Shown piece after piece: positions 57,961 to 64,000 of a DNA stretch of 64,000 bases. Each line of letters opens with the position of its first letter. Position 1 is the stretch's first letter. The position numbers were made by a program, and so were the translations under genes. The DNA is from Harmothoe impar (Eukaryota; Annelida; Polychaeta; Phyllodocida; Polynoidae). Below the pieces are notes generated by a model that was given only the letters and a program-made list of their open reading frames with translations, made no database searches and was not told where the DNA came from. The stretch lies in contig OX381707.1 of NCBI GenBank assembly GCA_947462335.1, positions 59,993,773-60,057,772 of the forward strand. The letters run 5' to 3'.

Positions 57961-58729
57961 GGGCATGAATATTAAACCACTACTACGGCACTTAATGTGT
58001 ATCTGCCATCATAGGTCACTGGGGTCGTTAACCTCTGCCTCCGTCTGTCTCGTTAATAGGTACACAAAATGTAGCAGAATACCCAAGTCTGAGATATTGT
58101 CACTCATTGACACCGCCAATGGACCCCCATTATGGCTTATCCATGTACAGATATCTATAGGTGTCAGAGACTGTCTGACGCATGCTGCTTTTTGAAACTA
58201 CGAGAGATATGCCATTTGCCAAGGCACGCTTTTCAGTTCGTCCCGTGTTGCCCGTCTGACACCCGTATGATGAAAGATGATGGTGTGGGGGAGAGAATGC
58301 AGGAGAGGAGAGGCGAGGGAGGGAAGGAGGGAGGCAGGGAGGGAGGCAGGGGGAAGGGAGAGGAAGTCGAGAGATGTATGGGAGGTACGTTTGAAGGGTG
58401 GTTGGAGGGCCATAGCTCTATATAATATGCACTATATTGGTCAAGGCCCATAAATACCATGTGCTAAAATAGTAGTGAGCCTACTACTTCATATATCTGC
58501 CGTATGAGAACGCTTTTCTACAGTGTATAATCTCAGGCAGAAATAGACCTTATTTCTACTGGCAGATTTTCTTTACAATGATTTTCCAAATTGTTGAACC
58601 ACGACCGCTTTCTTGCTACCAGTAGTGTTTTCTATAACCCTTTAATGATTAAATGAGGCCTCAAAGTTCTTTTGCATTTGTTGTCATGATGCACTGCCTT
58701 GGTGCATACAACAAATGCTCAAGAACTTT
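57961..58729. other. Intergenic with a purine-rich patch
   Basis: A G/A-rich block of GGGAGGCAGGGAGGGAGG type lies at 58285-58370. Near 58668-58728 there is an imperfect inverted pair (CAAAGTTCTTTTGCATTTGTTGT and ACAACAAATGCTCAAGAACTTTG), about 60 bp in total. No gene is seen. Confidence 0.45.
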
Positions 58730-59489
58730 GGGAACATTCACAAATGACGTCACCTGCTAGGGGTGGGTGGGTCTTTGAGTTTAGTGACAAAAAGTGACAT
58801 TGGGGTAGGGGGGTGTCAATGTCTGTTTCACATCAGCTTTTTAAGTCCAGACATATTTATGTATAAACACAACAATGTAGAGAATCCATACAAATTTAAA
58901 GAAAATGATAATAATCATGATAATTATGATAATAGTACAATATCTCCTGGTCTTATGTATACTAAAGCTGATGTCAATGTAACAGTATCTCTGCTATCTA
59001 GTTGGAATGGCAACTAATTGGCCATTGTCACTAGGGGCAGAAAGCACTTAGACTAGTACCAGTCTTCAATGTATATGTCTATACTAGTGTAGGACATATA
59101 TAAATATATACAACTCTGTCTGACCCTGCAGGTGCAAATGGTGACGCATTTGACTGGGTGATGTATTTCACCAATTTGCTTGTCAAATAAACTATACCCA
59201 GTCAAATATGTCACCAAATCAAATATGTCACCCAGTCAAAAATGTGACCAGTTGCACCTGAATCGCTTTGGTGAGATAGAGCCAGGTATTTGTGAGGGGA
59301 GTTTAGAGGTTATTTTTGTATGTACACTGATGAACGATTAAATTCATAATGTACTGTCATATATAAGTGGGGTTATTAATTTTGAGGCATGATTACCCCT
59401 TATGCTTATACAAGACAGGTGCTTATACAAGACTGTCTTTGCTAATTCCTGAAAATGACCCCAAGGTGGCGTCATTTGTGAATGTTCCC
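58730..59489. mobile_element. MITE of the GGGAACATTCACA family, copy B
   Basis: The ends are GGGAACATTCACAAATGACG and GTCATTTGTGAATGTTCCC, a near-perfect 19-20 bp inverted repeat. Interior order matches copy A (41978-42824). At 59130-59260 it carries its own imperfect palindrome (AGGTGCAAATGGTGAC and GTGACCAGTTGCACCT), absent from copy A as far as I can see. Confidence 0.75.
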
Positions 59490-60071
59490 TTCGAGGCACC
59501 ATTCAATGAGGCCAGTACTGCACCCTTCCCAGCTACAAAAGAAGACGTTGATAAAACGTTTGTTTAACTTCATACGCCGACATTAGTTAACGTTATCGGC
59601 AAACAGTAAAGGCATTAGTCCAGACCATGTAGAAACTTTGGATAAGTTTAGACACAAACATGTCTATCCAAACCCTGTAGTAACGCTTGGAAACGATAGA
59701 CAAATGTTTTTGATAGCTGGGTTTGGGAGCGAACCTACCCTGAGTAGGCCTGAATGATACATATATCCCAAAGGGATCCCAGTAACCAAAAAGAAACAAT
59801 GCCATAAACTGTACAACGTTTCCCTATGGCTCCTGATTATGGTCAGACATTGTAAAACGTTAAAAAAACGTTATATAGACGTAAAATAACGTATTTTTTG
59901 GGACTCTCTATGCTGCCCTCATCGAGCCAATGTGCATGGTGTTATTGTGGCGGCACAGTGCACTGACCCCGATATATGTTCTGGAGGAGTGCGGGTGGGG
60001 GGGGGAGGGGAGGACTACGTCGCCACAGGAAATACAAATCAATCGTGAGTCACCAAGGTGCAACCTAAATA

Positions 60072-60142
60072 ATCAATACCATTTTAAACCACCGGCATAA
60101 AACTTTGATTAGGAAGTGAATAGCTCACGTAACATACTATAC

Positions 60143-60238
<96 letters not shown>

Positions 60239-60309
60239 GTATAGTATGTTACGTGAGCTATTCACTTCCTAATCAAAGTTTTATGCCGGTGGTTTAAAAT
60301 GGTATTGAT
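60072..60309. repeat. 238-bp perfect palindrome with (TA)n centre
   Basis: ATCAATACCATTTTAAACCA at 60072 continues through CACCGGCATAAAACTTTG and TAGCTCACGTAACATACTAT into (TA)n, and the whole is mirrored without mismatch to 60309. Unique arm length is about 71 bp per side, plus the TA core of about 95 bp. GGTATTGATGTATATA is then repeated once at 60313-60328. It could be a MITE or a palindrome grown by replication. Confidence 0.85.
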
Positions 60310-60324
60310 GTATATATAATGGTA

Positions 60325-60465
<141 letters not shown>

Positions 60466-60770
60466 TAAATGTAGTACATTACGAGCGTGATGAACAGCAC
60501 CTTATCCTTGTCATTACCATGTTTTCTTTGTACATACTAAATGCAAGAAATTACCTCTAGATATGGTAAATGGAAAATACTCTAAACTATTCAGACTATA
60601 TGTATGAATCAGTCACTCTATCTAATCGATCATAGCACACAGATACAGTTACATTAAGATTTTCTCGATTATTTTTGCGGGTTCATGTTTCAATCAAAAA
60701 CATACAACGAATGATACTTTATCAGTCATTTTAACAATCTTACGTAACTATCCAGATTACCACCCATGTA

Positions 60771-61736
60771 GGGGAGGACGGGGTGTAAAGTGACAGGGGC
60801 GCGTTGTCACAAGCGTGTTTTTGGGCACTTTCCATTTAAGAATGTCCAAGATGACTAAAACCCCATTGCATATCGATAAATAACTTTGCTAAATGTCATG
60901 GTCAGGTCTCTGTGAAAAAATCATAACACACAATTAGCCAAAAACCATTTTCGCCAAACCGGAACACGATTTTCCCCTGTTTTGGAAATGGCTGTACTTA
61001 AGCCCACAGTAGCTTTATTAAGAAGCTGCATACATCAGACTCCTGATAAATATGTCTTCTATTAGTCTGTATGCGTATATATCTTAAATCTTTTCATATT
61101 TTGCAAGATCATGACCTAATTACTTTTATGAGGGGAAGGGGCTAGTTATACAAGAAATGGGGCTAGTTGGCACAGTCTCCTCAGTATGTTACAACTTGCC
61201 CCGTATCCGAAATATTAAAAATTCAAGGTAAGATTGATTTTGATATCATTGCATTTGCATTTGTTTCATGTATCATATTGTTCTTCAAACTCTGAAGTAT
61301 ATGTACACATGTTCTAAATAAGTAGTGTATAAAAAAAACATTATTATAGACAGTGTTATATAGGAGTCTTGCCAGACCCTATTTCGCCTATTTCTTTTAC
61401 TGTCTATGCTGACAGCTGAGAAGGTATGGTAAACTGAAAGGGAAATTAATTATTAAATGTTTTCTAAACCAATTCTCTAGGGATATATGCAAAGTGACAA
61501 CTAGCCCCATGCCCTGTGACAACGCACCCCGTGCCGGGGCACGTTGTCACAGGCCAACTTTTTTTTTTAATTAGGTCATACATAGTAATGGTTATTGATA
61601 GTATTTCATTAAAGTGTGCCACATAATGGTGAAGTTCAGTATGATTTTTTATATACTTTTCAGGCTCCTATCATGTTATTTGAGGGATGTACATTGAAAA
61701 GTCCAAATTTTGTGACTTTACACCCCGTCCTCCCCT
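60771..61736. mobile_element. 966-bp element with GGGGAGGACGGGGTGTAAAGT ends
   Basis: Left GGGGAGGACGGGGTGTAAAG and right CTTTACACCCCGTCCTCCCC are exact inverted repeats, flanked by TA on both sides (60769-60770 and 61737-61738). Subterminal motifs GCGCGTTGTCACA, GGGGCTAGTT and GTGACAAC recur inside in both orientations. A TA duplication fits a Tc1/mariner-like non-autonomous element. No transposase frame. Confidence 0.75.
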
Positions 61737-62514
61737 ACTACATAGAGAAACTGGTTTTTGATATTGGATTATGAAGAATATATGCTTGGTAAAATTGATA
61801 CCTAGTGGGTCTGGCATTTATAATCACGCTGGGTGAGGCAAACCGATAAGACACACCCTGACTGGTACCTTGTCCCTGAGTAACCACCATTTCCAGGGAC
61901 AAGATTGAAATTACCAGCCCTCTTCAGTACAGGCCTCCACAACAACCTCCACTCCCGCCTGAACTTTATACAGACTGGATCCTAAGGTTGTTCGTTTCCC
62001 CATTTCTATTTGATCTTTTTTTTCTAAATACAAGATTTCCTATGTTTAAGCACCGGAAGAGTCCCGCACCATTGTACAGCAGTTTGTGAGGATATACTTT
62101 GTCTGACTAGCCTCTGAACAGGCAGGCCGTTTTGCATATCAAACTAGCCTGAAGCTTATTGGCTCCTCCGGCCCAGAGTTGGGTCATACATCTGCTCAGT
62201 TGGTAAAATGCATAGTTGTTTCTAGGAAGCATTCAAGTTTCATTAAACATGTATTGGACGTCATATGGTGAACATGCGTCAAGTACATTGCACATACATC
62301 ACATTGTGAATTTATATCACCATCACTATATGGCTCCCCTGCTGTTCCACAGCCATACAAGGCTATAGGGCTGTCAATATGCACATACGTGTTGGACAGG
62401 TTGCATAGTCCTGATGAAGACCCGAGTGGGTTGAAACGTCGACCACTTACACACAAATTGCACCTTGTTGTGAACCTTGAATAATTAGGAAAATCCGAGG
62501 AGGGTTTTGGGTAT

Positions 62515-62717
62515 ATTTATTTTCTTTTACATAGTCTGAAAATCTAGGAAAGGTAGGTTAGATTTCTTTTTCACTTTGGCCTGAAAAGTAGCTGAAATAG
62601 CCCAAAAATTACTTGAAATTTTCTTTTTTCAAAATTGGACAACAATTTCTAGAGTCGGCCCTGTTTTGCTAGGTGGGGTGGGGCAACCTGAAACACACCT
62701 TCTTTTTTGGCCTAAGG
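62515..62717. mobile_element. Short relative of the 47909-48357 MITE, inverse orientation
   Basis: Read on the minus strand from 62717 it shows TTAGGCC, A run, GGTGTGTTTCAGGTT, CACCTAGCAAAACAGGGCCGA and finally TAGATTTTCAGACTATGTA, in the same order as 47909-48330, but without the internal direct repeats and without the far terminus. It is a deleted or truncated copy. Confidence 0.65.
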
Positions 62718-63750
62718 GGCCAGATGCAAATCATGCCACACAAATATGACCCATTTTCAACACTCCCCACCCCCCCCCCCCCTGTCACGATTTTGCCTAT
62801 ACCTTTATTATTGTGTGTCACCATGAATGTCACACACACATACCAACCCTCTCCCGCTTCATGTAATATATGGACGGCTCATAATCCTACAATTTATATG
62901 CGGGGATCTGGGTGTCATATCTATTGATTATCAATGCACCCCGCAAGAGACGTCACCCTATTAGTAGGGTGGCCGGAGGGTTTTTAAAAATGAATTAGAC
63001 ACATATGTATCATGTATGTCTAGAATGCCTCAATATTCGCATTTAACAAATTGTCATTGTTATATTGATATAGTAACTAGGTAACTAAATGTAGCTGATT
63101 AGAAATACCTCACCCCTCAAACCTTCCTGACAGATCTGAAGATCTATAGAGAGTAGACATTCATTGCCCTGCCCTGCTATCGTGGCTAATGAATGAACTA
63201 AGATTTCTCCCTATGACAGAAGGTGCCCTCTAGTGTTATTTATATGATGTTAATACTTGAGATTGGGGTCTGAGGCCCCTATATGACCCCCAGCAGATGC
63301 CTTGACGCTGGCTGGCGGTAGGTTCTATCATTTCCATTCCAAATGCATCATTTTCAGTTGATTTAGCTCTATGTCCAGTAATTTACCGTGAATTACCAAT
63401 TTAAAACTTCTGTGAAAGAAAGAGCCCTGAAAATACACAATTTTAGGTGGCTTATCTCAAAAAGATATACATTTCTTAAGATGTGATACCTGTATTCAAG
63501 AGGGGATACCTGTATTCAAGACCCTTCAATCAAAAAAATAATCTCGTTGATACATGGGTTTGCCATCAAGTAGTGCCCATCCTCCCAAATGATAGTTGCT
63601 GGTGATTACTCAGTTATACAGCTCAAGGCAGACTCAAAATCTGAAGGTCTGTCAACATTGTCCTTGAATTACAGTATGTAACCATTGCGGGTTATACAGT
63701 ATTCTAAAAGTCGAGGTGCGGCTAATACGATGGGTTTTGTAAGCATAGTA
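62718..63750. other. Intergenic, nothing recognised
   Basis: A C run at 62769-62782 and a partial copy of the GCGGGTTATAC-type dispersed repeat near 63686-63730. No gene is seen. Confidence 0.35.
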
Positions 63751-63867
63751 TAGTCCCAGCTAGCACCACTTGTCTCAATTACGTCATTATCATGTAAAAC
63801 TGACATGTTTCTCATAATTTTACATGATATTCACATAATTAGACGAGTGGTGCTAGCAGGGGTACTA
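63751..63867. mobile_element. 117-bp MITE with ~48-bp inverted arms
   Basis: TAGTCCC(A)GCTAGCACCACTTGTCTCAATTA at the left and TAATTAGACGAGTGGTGCTAGCAGGGGTACTA at the right pair as inverted arms. The inner parts ATCATGTAAAAC and TTTTACATGAT also pair. Confidence 0.7.
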
Positions 63868-64000
63868 AAACAGCAATTTTCAGCATAGTGCATACCATAT
63901 CTGGCATGAAATAAGGGCTGCTTTTTACTCACACGTGTGGGATAGTACACATGGTATCTATAGACCATATTTTGCATGTTTGACTGCATAATACAAAACT

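Overview
This is 64 kb of AT-rich, intron- and repeat-dominated DNA from an animal nuclear genome. Evidence: an intact LINE reverse transcriptase reading frame, a solo LTR, many short inverted-repeat DNA transposons (MITEs), long (TA)n tracts, tRNA-derived SINE-like pieces and a TTAGGG-type telomeric repeat patch. There are no operons, no ribosome binding sites and no dense coding. The TTAGGG patch and the transposon mix suggest a marine invertebrate (lancelet, hemichordate, echinoderm or lophotrochozoan). I cannot place it further from sequence alone.

Layout. 1-11 kb: small MITEs, then a ~3 kb foldback element (3511-6529) carrying a solo LTR, then a decayed LINE on the minus strand with a second LINE tail nested inside it (9465-10910). 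11-18 kb: a region rich in GGTCATC/GATGACC palindromes, and a ~147-bp tandem repeat in which each full unit carries an RFX-type X-box. 18.7 kb: a possible first exon encoding a signal peptide. 24.0-24.7 kb: the clearest host gene, a compact apparently single-exon gene with two perfect cAMP response elements and a TATA box. Its protein carries the pseudosubstrate motif of the PKA inhibitor (PKI) family. 28-31 kb: MITEs, interstitial telomeric repeats and (TA)n. 32.9-33.0 kb: a CRE + CCAAT + YY1-type promoter with a tiny candidate first exon. 33.2-34.8 kb: two identical 470-bp TTAA-flanked MITEs. 35.2-39.5 kb: a LINE insertion with a 1174-codon open frame. 39.6-40.2 kb: nested foldbacks. 43.3-46.0 kb: an inverted-repeat element whose core is a ~2 kb, 27-bp minisatellite. 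47-64 kb: further MITEs, a 129-bp tandem repeat with YY1-like motifs, a 12-bp TGACGTA array and a 238-bp perfect palindrome.

Two items deserve most attention. (1) The PKI-like gene: its promoter predicts induction by cAMP/CREB while its product predicts inhibition of PKA, so it reads as a negative-feedback module. (2) The LINE: its ORF1 part (coiled coil plus RRM-like domain) runs into a NADAR-type domain, which is cut off and joined in frame to the end of an endonuclease and a full reverse transcriptase. This suggests a retrotransposon lineage that normally carries a NADAR (ADP-ribose related) domain.

Most short open frames in the window are chance frames or lie in repeats and are not annotated as genes. 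No confident multi-exon gene could be assembled by eye.
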